Under the pieces are notes generated by a model that saw nothing but the letters and a program-made list of their open reading frames with translations, ran no database searches and was not told the DNA's origin. Positions 1-10,860 of a stretch of DNA of 64,000 nt are shown piece by piece. Made by a program: the position numbers and the translations under genes. Source of the stretch: Ustilago trichophora (taxonomy: Eukaryota > Basidiomycota > Ustilaginomycetes > Ustilaginales > Ustilaginaceae); the NCBI GenBank assembly GCA_900323505.1, contig OOIN01000043.1, positions 1 to 64,000 of the forward strand, given 5' to 3'. Within the stretch, counting starts at the first letter, position 1, and the number at the start of each line of letters is the position of its first letter.

Positions 1-167
1 CCTAACCCTAACCCTAACCCTAACCCTAACCCTAACCCTAACCCTAACCCTAACCCTAACCCTAACCCTAACCCTAACCCTAACCCTAACCCTAACCCTA
101 ACCCTAACCCTAACCCTAACCCTAACCCTAACCCTAACCCTAACCCTAACCCTAACCCTAACCCTAA
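1..167. repeat. Telomere, CCCTAA tract
   Basis: About 28 uninterrupted copies of CCCTAA (TTAGGG on the other strand) run from the first base to 167 and then stop abruptly at a unique sequence. This is the canonical fungal telomere repeat, read toward the chromosome interior, so the window starts at a true chromosome end. Confidence 0.98.
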
Positions 168-511
168 GGTTGAGCTCAATGTTACAGAGGTTATGGAGGT
201 TCCAGCCTATGTTAAGGAGGTTGGACTCCAGGTTGACAAGGTTAAACCTTGAATGATGGCGTACAGCACCAAACGTGAAACATAAACCTCTTTCCCTGTC
301 CATGCCCACCTCTTTGGACCCCAATGCATGCCCTCACACCATCTGCAGCCAAGTTGATTAGTAGTTTCAACATATCGACTGAAAACTTTGACGGCCCGGA
401 AAGTTACGTTAATCGTTAAACTTTAACGATGTTTGTAACTAATATACATCTAAACACCCCAACTGAGGTTCCCAGAACAAGAAAATTGCATATAGTTTTT
501 TGCCTAGGACC

Positions 512-575
512 AGACAGTCATATAACCCTAACCCTAACCTAACCCTAAGACAGTCATATAACCCTAACCCTAACC
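512..575. repeat. Interstitial telomere repeats in a 36-bp duplication
   Basis: The segment AGACAGTCATATAACCCTAA occurs twice, 36 bp apart (starting at 512 and 548), each copy running into short CCCTAA arrays, one with a dropped base (CCTAACC). This looks like an old telomere addition or telomere-primed repair followed by local duplication. Confidence 0.8.
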
Positions 576-576
576 C

Positions 577-613
577 CTGAATTCTCGAACTCAATTTGAG
601 TTCGAGAATTCAG
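577..613. repeat. Perfect 18-bp-arm palindrome
   Basis: Left arm 577-594 and right arm 596-613 are perfect reverse complements separated by one base (T595). The arm contains GAATTC and TTCGAA-like words. Part of the arm recurs at 622-633 and near 1417. It follows the interstitial telomere repeats directly, so it could be a fold-back formed when a broken end was healed. Confidence 0.85.
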
Positions 614-1580
614 TATGTCGGATTCTCGAACTCAGGAAGCGATGCCGGGAAAGCACGAATCGACTGGTCTCGAGTAGTGCAACTCGGTGGTATCAAAGGG
701 CATGGTGCTCGACACCATCTGTGATGGCGAGCAGGCCTGATGGTTCGATAGGAGAGCCGCATGCGCGAGTCGCATGCTGGCAGGAGGCCCGAGTTCGGTA
801 CACACGCAGGTCGAGTGCACTCAGCTTGGGCCGAACGGTTATATATACTCATGCTTCACTCGCAGTGTGATGAGCGGAGCTCATCCACTCTACTCTTTAC
901 TTTCGTTATATCAAGAATACCTCTCAGTTGCGCTTTGTAAGCACTCTCAGTTGTACTGATTGCAATAGCAGAGCTTTGCAATCCTTTCACAGTCTGTGCT
1001 CGTCCTCAATATAGGAGAGCCCGTCTTTGAACCTCGTCAGCACCTACACTGATGCTGCGACACCTCAATCGCAGCCGGAACCTCAACTGGGGCCTGGAAC
1101 CTCAACCAGTCCATATACAGCAAGGCCGCTCCGCGGCTAAGACCACTGGAGAGCATCAAGAACACTCGTGCTTGATCCTAGTGGTCAGTTATATTGCTTT
1201 ACTGCAACAGCTAAGCCCACCGTGCCGTATTGCCTCTGAACGGAGTGTTCACAGGAGTTAGTCGAGCTCGAAGATCTCAGCAGGCCTTTCTCGAAGTCGT
1301 AGCGACATCGAAAAAACACCAACCTCATTCTCGGAGTCGAGTGTCCTCGAAGTGGGCGAGATCAGGCAACGCGCGGCATCTGCCTAAGTCTCATTTTGAG
1401 AATCACCATAGGTTCATTCTCGAATTCAATCCCATCTCGAGGAAGCTTCAGTGCTAGACATCCGAGCTCAGGCACACAACCCCTGACACGTGGCTGCTTG
1501 GCTGAAGTGTGCTGCCCACTGTCTGCTGCGCTGGAGTCTGCTCAACTGGTAGAGGCACTGGATCAGTGTGCTGAGACGCG

Positions 1581-1610
1581 TTGAATTTCCTTGAATTTCC
1601 TTGAATTTCC
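1581..1610. repeat. Tandem TTGAATTTCC x3
   Basis: Three exact head-to-tail copies of a 10-mer lie just downstream of the end of the broken P-loop gene on the minus strand. No function is evident. Confidence 0.9.
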
Positions 1611-1640
1611 AGAGCTGTCCGTTGGCCAGTGCCAGAAAAT

Positions 1641-3026
1641 TTATTTCCGTTGCGGCACTTGACCAGTGTCACTGACACGTCCGTTGGTGGCCAGCAGCGA
1701 GGGTGGGTGGGTACAATTTGGCAGAGCGGCAGCGTCCGTTGCCAGCATGAGCGGACACGGCCTAGGGCTAGGGCAAAACTGCAAACCGTCTTCCTCATCC
1801 GAGTGAGTGAATCGGTAGTTGGTGATAAAGTCAGGACCATTGTGGATGGCAAGGGCAAGATGAAAGACGGCGGTGTGCCAGCACAGATGCGGATTGGAGT
1901 GCTTGCATGTGACAGTCTTGGCTACCGAAGTGTCAGAGTTGGGTGCGATAGCAGTGACAGCAGCTGGGGCAGCAGACGAGCCGGATGCGGTGGGGTTGGG
2001 AGGGGAGTGGTACCCTGCTGGAGCACGCGGCGGACGCTCGAGGCCATCGAAACAGCCACTGGCGAGCAAGCGTTTTTCAAGCGAGTAGGCCAGGACAGCA
2101 AAGTAGGCACCGAGCCAGCAGGCGATGCGCCTGTGATGCTGAAAAGGATCGGAATCAACAGGGGAGAGAAAGGCATAGACAGAATCGTCGTTGGGAGGGA
2201 ACAAGACGCAATCGCGTACGCTGGATGGGAGGGGAGAGCGTGTGCAAACCAGGAAGCCAGCCTGGCATGCCGAGAGCTGAACGGCGAGCTTGGATTTTCC
2301 CGTCCCAGAAGATTGGAGGATGGGGAAGCATTTGGAGTAGATGTGCATGGGATGTTTAAGGATGTAGCGGTTGGCATTGAGAACGTAAGCTTCGAGCATG
2401 TGGACAAGTCGACCATGAAACGGCAGCAGAAAGTCGGATCAAACGCAATTTGGAGTGAGACCAGGAGCATCATTGGTGCCGAGTGCCAGTGAGTGTGCAG
2501 GGTATGCCGAGGCTTCGGGAAGGGCAAAAGGCAAAATTTGGATGAAGAGGTCTAGGTCGGCAGGCGGTAGTTCAATTGTCCCAGCACGCATGAAGACGGA
2601 TATCTGGGAGTGTAGGACATGCACAAAGCACTTGGCATCGACAGGAGATTTGGGTGAGCCGTCTGGGCAAAACAAGAGCGAGGCGAGGTTGTTTGAGGTG
2701 CTTGGCGTGTTTGGCATCGAATTGGAGCCAACAAGAGGATCTGCGTGGCCACACTGCTGGCTGCATTGGTGAAGATCTAAGACCCATGTCCGGACACGTC
2801 GCAGTATGGGTTGAGCGTCTGAATAGAGGTTGTCAAGCGTTTCCTCATCGATGACTTGACCTTGTGGGAAGCCTGCCAGCTGATGGAGCAGATTGCGCAG
2901 TCATGAGCCAAGTGCAGGAGATTTGGCAAGTGCGCTTGTAACAAGCTCGCGTAGCTGTGATTCAAAGCTGGTTATGGTTGCGCTCGCAGCCGCAGTTGCA
3001 GCTGCAGTAGTAGCGACAGCGTCCAT
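1641..3026 (-). pseudogene. Degenerate subtelomeric P-loop-type gene (two in-frame TGA stops)
   Basis: A single minus-strand frame starts at the ATG at 3026 and runs to 1641, interrupted only by TGA at 2903-2901 (codon 42) and TGA at 2441-2439 (codon 196). No frameshift is needed: all three pieces read in one frame and have coherent composition. The N-terminus is Ala/Thr-rich. After the second stop comes a P-loop-like stretch, SSGTGKSKLAVQLS, followed by a Cys-containing segment and FPPNDDSVYAF. This arrangement resembles an uncharacterised P-loop family common in basidiomycetes, but I cannot name it. Both stops could derive from CGA (Arg) by one C-to-T change. The end past about 1900 looks like low-complexity drift. 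A live gene with stop readthrough is possible but less likely. Confidence 0.5.
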
Positions 3027-3441
3027 GGTGTGTGTGGTGTGCTTGCTGATGGTGGTGGTGGAAAGAAGGCCAAGTCTTTTGTTGGCTGAATTGCGTTTAC
3101 ATGTCCTTCACTGGATCGGATCTCGGATCTCGGATTTGGAAATCAGCCACGACGGGTGCATGTGCTTGGATCAACACGCAGTTGCTGCCCTTTGTACTCG
3201 CCGTCGTCGTCTCCTCCTTGGGTACCTGCTTACATCTCTACGATCATATCGTTCAAACCGACCCCTATCAAAACGAATCACGTGTGGTACGCAAGGCCTC
3301 GTCCGTCTAGACCCCGACTCCGACACTGACCGCTCACTGCACTATCACACGAGCGGAGCTGCTTCCGCCTCAGCCTGACCACTAGCTACGCAATATTGTC
3401 CATTGCGTCTACGTTTGCTTCAGCGTGTGTAGATCACCACT
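3027..3441. other. Divergent intergenic region
   Basis: This lies between the broken P-loop gene (minus) and STE24 (plus). It has a CAG/CTG-rich stretch near 2990-3010 and pyrimidine-rich sequence ahead of the STE24 start. No further gene is seen. Confidence 0.5.
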
Positions 3442-4935
3442 ATGCTTTCTCTTGTGCAAGGCAAAATTGCGATCCTGCAGTCCGCGCTCGATGATCCAAC
3501 CATCGAATGGAAGAGGCTCGTTCTGGCCCTGCTGTGGGTCGTCTACGCATTCGAGACACTGCTATCTCTTCGCCAGTATCGATTATACAGTCTGGACACT
3601 CCACCCGCCACCTTGGCCAGTCATGTCGATCTCGAGACTTTCAAAAAGTCTCAGGTCTACGGAAGGGATAAGGCTCGCTTCGGCTTCTTCTCCTCAGCCA
3701 TCAGCCAACTCATCAGTGTCGCCCTCGTGTACTACGATTTCTACGCCTGGAGCTGGACCCTTGCTGGTACCATTCTCACCAACTTCGGCCAGAACGACAG
3801 CGAGATCCCCCGGTCTATCGTCTGGATGGTCATCATGTTCGTCATCCGAGAGATTCCGGCCATGCCTCTCACCCTCTATCGAAACTTTGTCATCGAGCAA
3901 CGACACGGCTTCAACAAGATGACCGTCCGAACCTTCATCACCGACACAATCAAAGAATGGCTACTGGGCTTTGTCATTGGTGTTCCTCTTGTCTCCGCGC
4001 TGCTCTGGATCATCCGATGGGCCGGGAAATCTTTTGTCTCTTACGTCGTCGTCTTCCTCTTAAGCTTCCAGATCATTGCCATGGTGCTATATCCCACGGT
4101 CATCCAACCACTCTTCAACAAGCTTACTCCCCTACCTGACGGTGCTTTGCGCGATCGTGTTGTCGCTCTTGCGTCCTCCCTCAAGTTCCCGCTCAAGCAC
4201 ATCTACGTCATCGACGGCAGCAAGCGTTCCTCGCACTCGAACGCCTACTTTTTCGGTGTAGTTCCTGGCGGCAACAAACACATTGTCATTTTTGACACTC
4301 TGATCGAAAAGTCCACCTCTGACGAGATCGAAGCGGTTCTGGCCCACGAGCTCGGTCACTACGCCAACAATGACCCCACCAAGCTCCTCGTCCTGTCTCA
4401 AGTCCAGATCTGGTTCACCATGAGCCTTTTCACTCTTTTCATCAGCAACGTCTCTCTTTACCGATCCTTTGGCTTCCAGGTCGGACCTTCGCTCCTCGAA
4501 AAGGCTGCGGGCACGCCTTCGTCGCAGCTGCTCAACTACATGCCCATCATCATCGGTCTCGAATTGTTCCAGCTTGTGCTGAATCCCACCGATGCGCTGG
4601 TCAAATTCCTGCTCAACTCGGCCATCCGACGAATGGAGTATGCCGCCGACCGCTTCGCTGCCACGCTTTCACGTCCAGGACCCACGCCTTCTGAACTTAC
4701 CGCTGCAGCCGAATTCAACGCTGACAATGAGAACGCGACGGTCAAGGTCGACCCACATCAAAAGGAGGAGTACGGTGAATTGCTCGGCAAGGCGCTCATC
4801 AAGCTTCACGTTCACAATCTATCGACCATGCACCATGACCCGCTCTTCTCGGCATACCACTACTCGCATCCCACCTTGGCAGAGCGCCTCAACGCGCTGC
4901 AAGCTCTTCGTCCCCAGCTCAAGAAGCAAAACTAA
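3442..4935 (+). CDS. STE24: CAAX prenyl protease, STE24 (M48 family)
   Basis: This 497-residue integral membrane zinc metalloprotease cleaves prenylated CAAX proteins in the ER membrane. In smuts and yeasts that includes farnesylated lipopeptide mating pheromone (family knowledge). The zinc motif HELGH lies at residues 302-306 (ends of AVLAHELGHYANNDPTK), and the third ligand is Glu399 in RRMEYAADRFA. Several hydrophobic segments flank these, including about 20-40, 80-105, 165-215 and 320-345. Length fits the family (about 450-500). The ATG at 3442 is the first in frame after an upstream stop and gives the expected short N-terminus before the first membrane segment. There are no introns. It is the first intact gene from the telomere, only 3.4 kb away, and converges with the next gene. 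Confidence 0.95.
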   Translation: MLSLVQGKIAILQSALDDPTIEWKRLVLALLWVVYAFETLLSLRQYRLYSLDTPPATLASHVDLETFKKSQVYGRDKARFGFFSSAISQLISVALVYYDFYAWSWTLAGTILTNFGQNDSEIPRSIVWMVIMFVIREIPAMPLTLYRNFVIEQRHGFNKMTVRTFITDTIKEWLLGFVIGVPLVSALLWIIRWAGKSFVSYVVVFLLSFQIIAMVLYPTVIQPLFNKLTPLPDGALRDRVVALASSLKFPLKHIYVIDGSKRSSHSNAYFFGVVPGGNKHIVIFDTLIEKSTSDEIEAVLAHELGHYANNDPTKLLVLSQVQIWFTMSLFTLFISNVSLYRSFGFQVGPSLLEKAAGTPSSQLLNYMPIIIGLELFQLVLNPTDALVKFLLNSAIRRMEYAADRFAATLSRPGPTPSELTAAAEFNADNENATVKVDPHQKEEYGELLGKALIKLHVHNLSTMHHDPLFSAYHYSHPTLAERLNALQALRPQLKKQN

Positions 4936-5264
4936 GCTGAGCGCGCGGCACAATGCAAGCTTAGTATTGATTAGAGGGCGCTGGGAGTGTCGTCTGTACC
5001 AGCATACATGTGCACAAGCGTTCAAAATCTTTCAATGTCCCCACACCTCTGCCACCTGGTCTTTAGGTTCCTTCTATCTCCGTTCATACTCCTGTTCTAT
5101 ATCTTATGCAATACAAGATTCTCATCTCGCGACATGACGTTGCGCGCAGACATCTGTGCTGCTGCCGCTGCTCCTCAACATATCACACTTGTCTTGAATG
5201 GAAAGAAGAGCTGTATCTGACAAGACTTCTGAGAGATAAGATGAGTGCGATTCCGGAAATTAAA
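4936..5264. other. Convergent 3' intergenic region
   Basis: 329 bp between the stops of STE24 (plus) and the C2H2 regulator (minus). It holds presumably both 3' UTRs; no coding signal is seen. Confidence 0.6.
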
Positions 5265-8200
5265 TCAGGCCGTAGTGGGAGGTGCAGGCCCGGAGCTTGG
5301 CTTTTTGCCCGTCAGCGGGACGGCAGCTGTGGCGGGAGCGGCTGAAGGGTTGGCCATCAAGGCCCGCTCGGGCAAGGCGGATGACCTCAATGCAGGAGAG
5401 GAAGGAAGCGGAGAGATTCCCAACGCAGAAGCTCCTTGAACAGTGGAATTGATTGGGCCTGCGATCGGCACCTGGTAGGAGGCTGAAGCGCGGTTGTCAG
5501 ACTCTTCTTTGACGACGCTGGGCCTCGACTGTTGCTGAATTGTCAAAGATGACAGGTCGTTCCTGCGCGGCCCAGCTTCCGACTGACCGGAGCTGCTGGA
5601 TCGATCCCATACAGGCAGAGTATGATTCGATATCAGCTTTCGCAGCACTCCAGAGGCCTCGCGACCGAGCTCCCACCGTGACGCTCGGACTTCTCGTTCC
5701 ACTATTTCCAGCACGGCGCGTGTGTAGCACTTGCACTCTACGTAAGCAATGTCATCGGCTGTCTTGGTCGACATGCGTTCCAAGAAGTCGATGCCCTCGG
5801 GTTTCAGCAATGAGGAAGCACTGTGTCGCGATGTTGAGGGTTCATTGATACCAGAGTCACTACCTATCTGGGTTCGTTCAGCCGAGATTTGACCTTGAAG
5901 GGCGCCAGGTGAGTTGGCGACTGAACCGCTCAGAGCCGTGCTGCCAATGCGATGCGCAGATCCGGGTCTGACACTTGACACAGGCTGGCTGGCGCCAGCA
6001 GCTGCTGCTGCTTGACCTGTCTCGGCAGCTGTAGGTCCTATACGCGGGTTGGTCAGCGCATGCCCATAAGCCCAGATGACTAGTGCGCAGAGATATTGGC
6101 ACCAACGGTGATGCAGAACCTCGTCTAGACCTGTCTCTCGGTCAGACACCTTGCGCCCAGCCGGAGCGCCCAGGACGCCAGAGCTGCCTTCTCTATCGCG
6201 AAGCCCAGGATAAGATGGGCCCGTGTCGCGGCCGTCATCAGCCGATGCCATTGGACCGCTGCGGAATGTCTGGATGGTACCATAGGATTCTGTGCCAGTA
6301 CCAAGCAAAGAGGTGCGCAAGAAGTTGACTGCATACCAAACAGCTGTGCGACCATCGGAAGTACGAGCCCAGTCCTTGACAGAACGTCGTGAGGCGTTGA
6401 AGGTGGCGCGATCGATGAAGCGACCAAGTACTGACGGAAGACCAGCGTAGATCTGGATATCAATGATGTCGGCGAACAAGGCGATTTGAGCCGCGGTCAC
6501 AAGACTGGGGGTTGCTCGGTGAATGAGACGAGTACTGGATTCTTCGTCCGCTTTGATGTAAGCAATGTCCATGCGAGCCTGCAGAGAAGAGTAGGCTGCC
6601 GACAGGCGATCCTTCCAGTTGCCGATACCGTTGTCGCCACCTTTGCTACCGCCTGGCGAGGACTCGGCGCCTAGCAAGACATTTTGCTTCCACTGAAGAT
6701 CGTATGCAATGCTCATGAGGCCGTGCAGGAGCACAAAGCGCGGGAAAGCGTCGAGCTCTTGCGGAGTCTTGGCAGGGCTGAGGCAAGCCTTGAGCGCCGG
6801 GATGAACGGGCCCGGAGGCTTGTAGCCTGTACGCTTGCGATGCCTGTACCACGCCTCGGGTGTGGCTTTATTCCATTCGTCGTCACTGCAAGGGAGGTGG
6901 AGCTGGATCTGAAATGCGGAAAGCGATGGGATGTGTCGGAAGATGGTGGCGTGTTGTGCGTCGAGCATGAACTCGAACAATGCAATGCGCTTCTTTTCCT
7001 CCTCTCTAGCCCAGCTCCGCCATGACTCTTCCGAGTCATCAAAGTGGGTCTGACTGGGTGTGCTGGCGTTGAAGACGGCGTTTCTGCGTGCGAGAGTGAT
7101 GATGAAGTTGTGGAATAAATGAGCCATTTCATGTTGCGGGCGTGTACTCATCATCTTGCCGAAGCTCTCGGTCAGAACCAAGGCCTGGAGCATGGGAAGC
7201 GTGGCACGTGCCGGGCGGAAGTCTTCGAGACTAACGACGGCACCCCAGATCTTCTGCGCGATACGCACGGCAAGCTCGTGTGCAGGAAGGCCAGCAAAGT
7301 GAGCACCAATGACGACGATGGCGCTCAATAGCATCGGGTCGGTGGTGCTGGCGGCAAAGGTGGGCTCGTGAATGAGCGGGTAGAGTCGGTTGAACTTGAC
7401 GAAGAAGAGGTATATGTAACATCTGAGCGCTGAGGGCGTGAAGAGCGGCGAGTTGGGAAGCTCGCTGACAGACTGCAGGAAGATGAGGAGCCGGTGATGG
7501 GCGACCGGATCCAGATGATAGGTGACCCGACTCGGGATGTCGGCTTGCAGGGTGGCAAAGTAGGCGAGATCTTCTAAAGCGTTGGGCGTCTCCACCTCGC
7601 TGCCCGACATCAGGACACCATCAGAGCTCATGCCGCGACCGAAGCTTGATGTGTCACCAGCACCAGCACCGGCTGCAGCGCCATTCTGCGAGCCGTGCAT
7701 GTTGCCCAGAAATCCTCCAAGACCGTCTGAGCTGCTTGGGGAAAAGCCAGAAGTCTGAGATTGTGGACCGCGCGCATTGCTGCCTGTAGTGGGCGCACGG
7801 CCCATACTTGCCCAGTTGGAACCTCCGAATGGATCGACTCCATCAAAGAGCCAGCCATAGTCGGCTGTGTGATCAATGTTGGGTGGCGCAAAAGGGAAAA
7901 TGTCCTGGTTTGGAAGGGGAAGTGCTGATGGAGGCCGAGCGACGTTTGCAACGGGAGCAGATGTGTCGAGATCGGCCATGGGCATAGCTACATCGTGCCT
8001 GGAGGCGTCTTGCGCTGCCTCGTTCCACGCCGTCAGGTACGATGCAGACGGAGGTGGCGCATAGCTACCAGCGCCGGGATCGCCAGAAATCGGGTCGCCG
8101 GGCATCCATCGGAAGGGGCCATTTGCCTGCGCAGATGCAGTAGCCGGATCACCGCTGACGATGGAGTCAGGGCGAAGGTTGGCCTGCGACGACGCTTCTG

Positions 8201-9059
8201 CCCATAACGAGTCATTGCGATAGGGGGCAGGTGGATTCGCAGGCGGGTGTGCTGGAGAAGGACTATGTGGGTCGAAGCCGGAGGGAGGAGCTCTGCCATC
8301 GCTGTTGGAAGTGACGGTCGTCGAGCGATAAGACGAAGAAGGTGTTACATAGTTGTTGGATGGACGTGAAGTTGGAGGCGACATGGGAGCGCTGGGAGTC
8401 CATGAGGCTGAAGTGGCGTAAGGTGTTGACGAAGGCGGTAGGATTTGAGAGCCAGCCGAGTTGAGAGGGCCGGGAGCAAAGTTGGACCAGGAAGACGAAG
8501 AAGCGCCGTGATGTGGGTTGGTGAACGATGATGGCTGAGACGAGAGCGATTGTGGATCACTGGTGTGGTACCGCGACTGGATGGATGGTTTGGGATCTGA
8601 TGAAGCTTGAGGCATAGCTGCATGATCGTGATCAAAGTCGTCATCGTCGTCGTCGTCATCTTCTGAATCGTGATCTTGATCGACGGGGTTGATGCTAGCT
8701 TGACGGCCGGACTTGGACGAGGGAGCGGATTTGCGTCGCTTGGTAGAAGTGGATGTGGACTTGTTGGGTGAAGAGGATGGAGCGGCTGGATCGTCGGCGT
8801 CTTCGTCGTTGGCATCCTTGTGTCGATTCGACCATCTTCCTAGCGTTTTTCCACGAAGAGCATGCCTCTCGAGATGACGGACGAGAAGATCCTGGCGGAC
8901 GAAAGTGCGATCGCACTGGTTGCAGCAGAGGACGCGTGCCTGGTCATGGTTGAGTTTGTGGCGAAGGAGGTGGTCTGGACGCGAGTAGCTCTTTGTGCAG
9001 CCGGGCTGATCGCAGGTATACCTCATCTCGGAAGACGACGAGGTCTCCTTTCGCACCAT
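5265..9059 (-). CDS. C2H2 zinc-finger transcription factor with fungal TF domain
   Basis: 1,264 residues from the ATG at 9059, which sits just before the fingers; the frame is open a further 10 codons upstream but only from a GTG. Two classical C2H2 fingers lie at residues 16-38 (C16, C21, H34, H38) and 46-66 (C46, C49, H62, H66), followed by a basic stretch, an Asp run near residue 140 and about 350 residues of Ser/Pro-rich linker. The central part (from about residue 520: HHRLLIFLQSVSELPNSPLF, then LYPLIHEPTFA and EEEKKRIALFEFMLDAQH) resembles the fungal-specific transcription factor domain. Such proteins are nuclear regulators; the target genes cannot be inferred. No intron is needed. The 2.3-kb upstream region is shared divergently with the PP2C gene. 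Confidence 0.85.
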   Translation of the reverse strand: MVRKETSSSSEMRYTCDQPGCTKSYSRPDHLLRHKLNHDQARVLCCNQCDRTFVRQDLLVRHLERHALRGKTLGRWSNRHKDANDEDADDPAAPSSSPNKSTSTSTKRRKSAPSSKSGRQASINPVDQDHDSEDDDDDDDDFDHDHAAMPQASSDPKPSIQSRYHTSDPQSLSSQPSSFTNPHHGASSSSWSNFAPGPLNSAGSQILPPSSTPYATSASWTPSAPMSPPTSRPSNNYVTPSSSYRSTTVTSNSDGRAPPSGFDPHSPSPAHPPANPPAPYRNDSLWAEASSQANLRPDSIVSGDPATASAQANGPFRWMPGDPISGDPGAGSYAPPPSASYLTAWNEAAQDASRHDVAMPMADLDTSAPVANVARPPSALPLPNQDIFPFAPPNIDHTADYGWLFDGVDPFGGSNWASMGRAPTTGSNARGPQSQTSGFSPSSSDGLGGFLGNMHGSQNGAAAGAGAGDTSSFGRGMSSDGVLMSGSEVETPNALEDLAYFATLQADIPSRVTYHLDPVAHHRLLIFLQSVSELPNSPLFTPSALRCYIYLFFVKFNRLYPLIHEPTFAASTTDPMLLSAIVVIGAHFAGLPAHELAVRIAQKIWGAVVSLEDFRPARATLPMLQALVLTESFGKMMSTRPQHEMAHLFHNFIITLARRNAVFNASTPSQTHFDDSEESWRSWAREEEKKRIALFEFMLDAQHATIFRHIPSLSAFQIQLHLPCSDDEWNKATPEAWYRHRKRTGYKPPGPFIPALKACLSPAKTPQELDAFPRFVLLHGLMSIAYDLQWKQNVLLGAESSPGGSKGGDNGIGNWKDRLSAAYSSLQARMDIAYIKADEESSTRLIHRATPSLVTAAQIALFADIIDIQIYAGLPSVLGRFIDRATFNASRRSVKDWARTSDGRTAVWYAVNFLRTSLLGTGTESYGTIQTFRSGPMASADDGRDTGPSYPGLRDREGSSGVLGAPAGRKVSDRETGLDEVLHHRWCQYLCALVIWAYGHALTNPRIGPTAAETGQAAAAAGASQPVSSVRPGSAHRIGSTALSGSVANSPGALQGQISAERTQIGSDSGINEPSTSRHSASSLLKPEGIDFLERMSTKTADDIAYVECKCYTRAVLEIVEREVRASRWELGREASGVLRKLISNHTLPVWDRSSSSGQSEAGPRRNDLSSLTIQQQSRPSVVKEESDNRASASYQVPIAGPINSTVQGASALGISPLPSSPALRSSALPERALMANPSAAPATAAVPLTGKKPSSGPAPPTTA

Positions 9060-10813
9060 GGTGACGCAATCAGCGTAGTGTAGAGGCACTGTGGGAGATG
9101 AGGAGCCGGGAAAAGGTGGTTGTGTCGAAGCTGAGGAGGAAGGACGCGGTGCGGATGTGTATCAGAGGCTCAAAAGGTATGGGCTGTGCGTGCAATGTTG
9201 TGGGATGGCAAGAATGGTGAAAGTGTGGTGGATGTGCGACGGTGAGGCTGTGCGGCTGAGGTATTGAGCGGTGAGGCGTGTCAACGAGGGATGCGAGACT
9301 AGTTGCGGACAAGAGCGAGGCCGGAGAGGGAGGGGAGGCGTGGCGTGGCGTGCAGAGGAGGCTCAAGGTTTAAAGAGGAGGGACCGCAAGGAGTGGCGCT
9401 CGAGCTTGTGTGATTTTGGGGCAGGACGAGTGAAAGGGCGGCAAAAGCGACACTCGGGATCCGACGATGCACACAGAGTGAGTGTGTGGTGTGGCAGCAC
9501 TGATTGATTTAGAGTTAAGATGAACCAACCCGCTTGGTTGTCAATAGCCAATGCTGGGCGGTTGCTGGGCGGTGGGTCCAAGAATCGGATGGAAGCACTT
9601 TTGGCGGGGTGAGGCGATGAAAGGTTGAGAGATTGTGGAAATGAAGTTGGGAATGCACCGACGCACTTGGCGGCACATGAGCAGCCAGAAACAGAAACGC
9701 TGGCAATAACAAGTCCAAGGGTGCGACGATTGCGGAGTGCACTTTAACGAGGTTATTGGATTCGATGCAGGGAAATGTGTGACGACGGCGATGATATTAT
9801 CTGTCGGATGTGATGGAGGACGAGGCAGATTGTGCGGACAAGAGCGCCTCGAATGAATTCGACGAGAGGAGAGGAGAGGAGTGGAGTGGAGAGTGGAGTG
9901 AAGAGTAAAGAGCCAAGAAGAGCGATGGAAGTCGAACCAACCGTCGGCAGGACCGATTCGAGATGAGGTGTGGTGCGGTGCGTTGCGGTGCGTTGCGGTG
10001 CGTTGCGGTCGAGATGCGATCGGGAATGGTGGGTGGATTTCGAGGAACGATGCGAATGCAGTTTGAATTGGTGCCTGCAATCCCAAACGGATCGGGTCGA
10101 AGCCGAGCCGGATGCAAAAGGAGCGTGGGCCAAGCTCTATTCGTTGGGCGCATAGCTGAGTGTTGCCCACCTTGACTCATTTTGGTTCGGAATTTTTCCC
10201 AGCGCATCCTCATCGGGGTGGGGCAGCGTGCGGCGGACAGCTTTTTTTTTTTTCTTTTGTTTTTGCGGCTACAGTACTGTAACTGCAGCGTTTGTGTTTT
10301 CTGTATATTTTCTGTCGGGTAAAAAAGGGCCAAACCAAAGCAAAGCCGCAGAACTTTGTTTGCTCGCTGTGTACAGTACGTGTTCTGCACGAACCATGGC
10401 CACACCTTGCTCTTGAATTCGAGATGATCTTGGGCTAGGCTATGGTGAGAGGAGTGGTCTAGAGCAACAAGGAGTCAAGAGCAGGGTCCAGCTTGACATC
10501 CAAAACTTTACTCGAATCTGACAGCTCGGGAAATACAAATAAATCCAATCGTTGGCCAAAGATCGTTATCATTTTTGCTATTCTGTACGACCAAGCATTC
10601 ATGGAAAATTTCTAACTCTCCACAAGGGGGAAAAAAGAAAAAGTGGAATGAGAGGGTCCAAAGTGGGGCGTGTGAGGAGAGCACGATGGCACGCTGCTGC
10701 ATGTCGCTACAACTTTTTCTCAGACGCCACGCTGGACCATGCCCGTTGTTGGCTGCTTGGTCACGCTTCGGCCCAAGCGAACAGGGCGTGTGTGCGGTGC
10801 GCGTTTCGCCTCT

Positions 10814-10814
<1 letters not shown>

Positions 10815-10855
<41 letters not shown>

Positions 10856-10860
10856 TCTCT
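10815..10860. repeat. CTCTCA/CT microsatellite
   Basis: Six copies of CTCTCA followed by a pure CT run. Pyrimidine tracts of this kind are common just upstream of transcription starts in fungi, so it probably belongs to the PP2C promoter. Confidence 0.85.

Larger units (their letters stand above)
168..1640. other. Subtelomeric patchwork, no gene recognised
   Basis: No convincing coding frame is visible. The first 80 bases are rich in the word AGGTT. Further in there are interstitial telomere repeats, a palindrome, scattered copies of the word ATTCTCGAACTC or ATTCTCGAATTC (near 581, 622 and 1417) and three tandem copies of TTGAATTTCC at 1581-1610. The short open frames here overlap in several frames and have no family resemblance, so I leave them out. 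Confidence 0.6.

Noticed and set aside
1629..2492. Plus-strand 287-codon frame
   Set aside because: Lies opposite the P-loop-type frame, with odd Gly/Arg-rich composition and no family motif; treated as a shadow.
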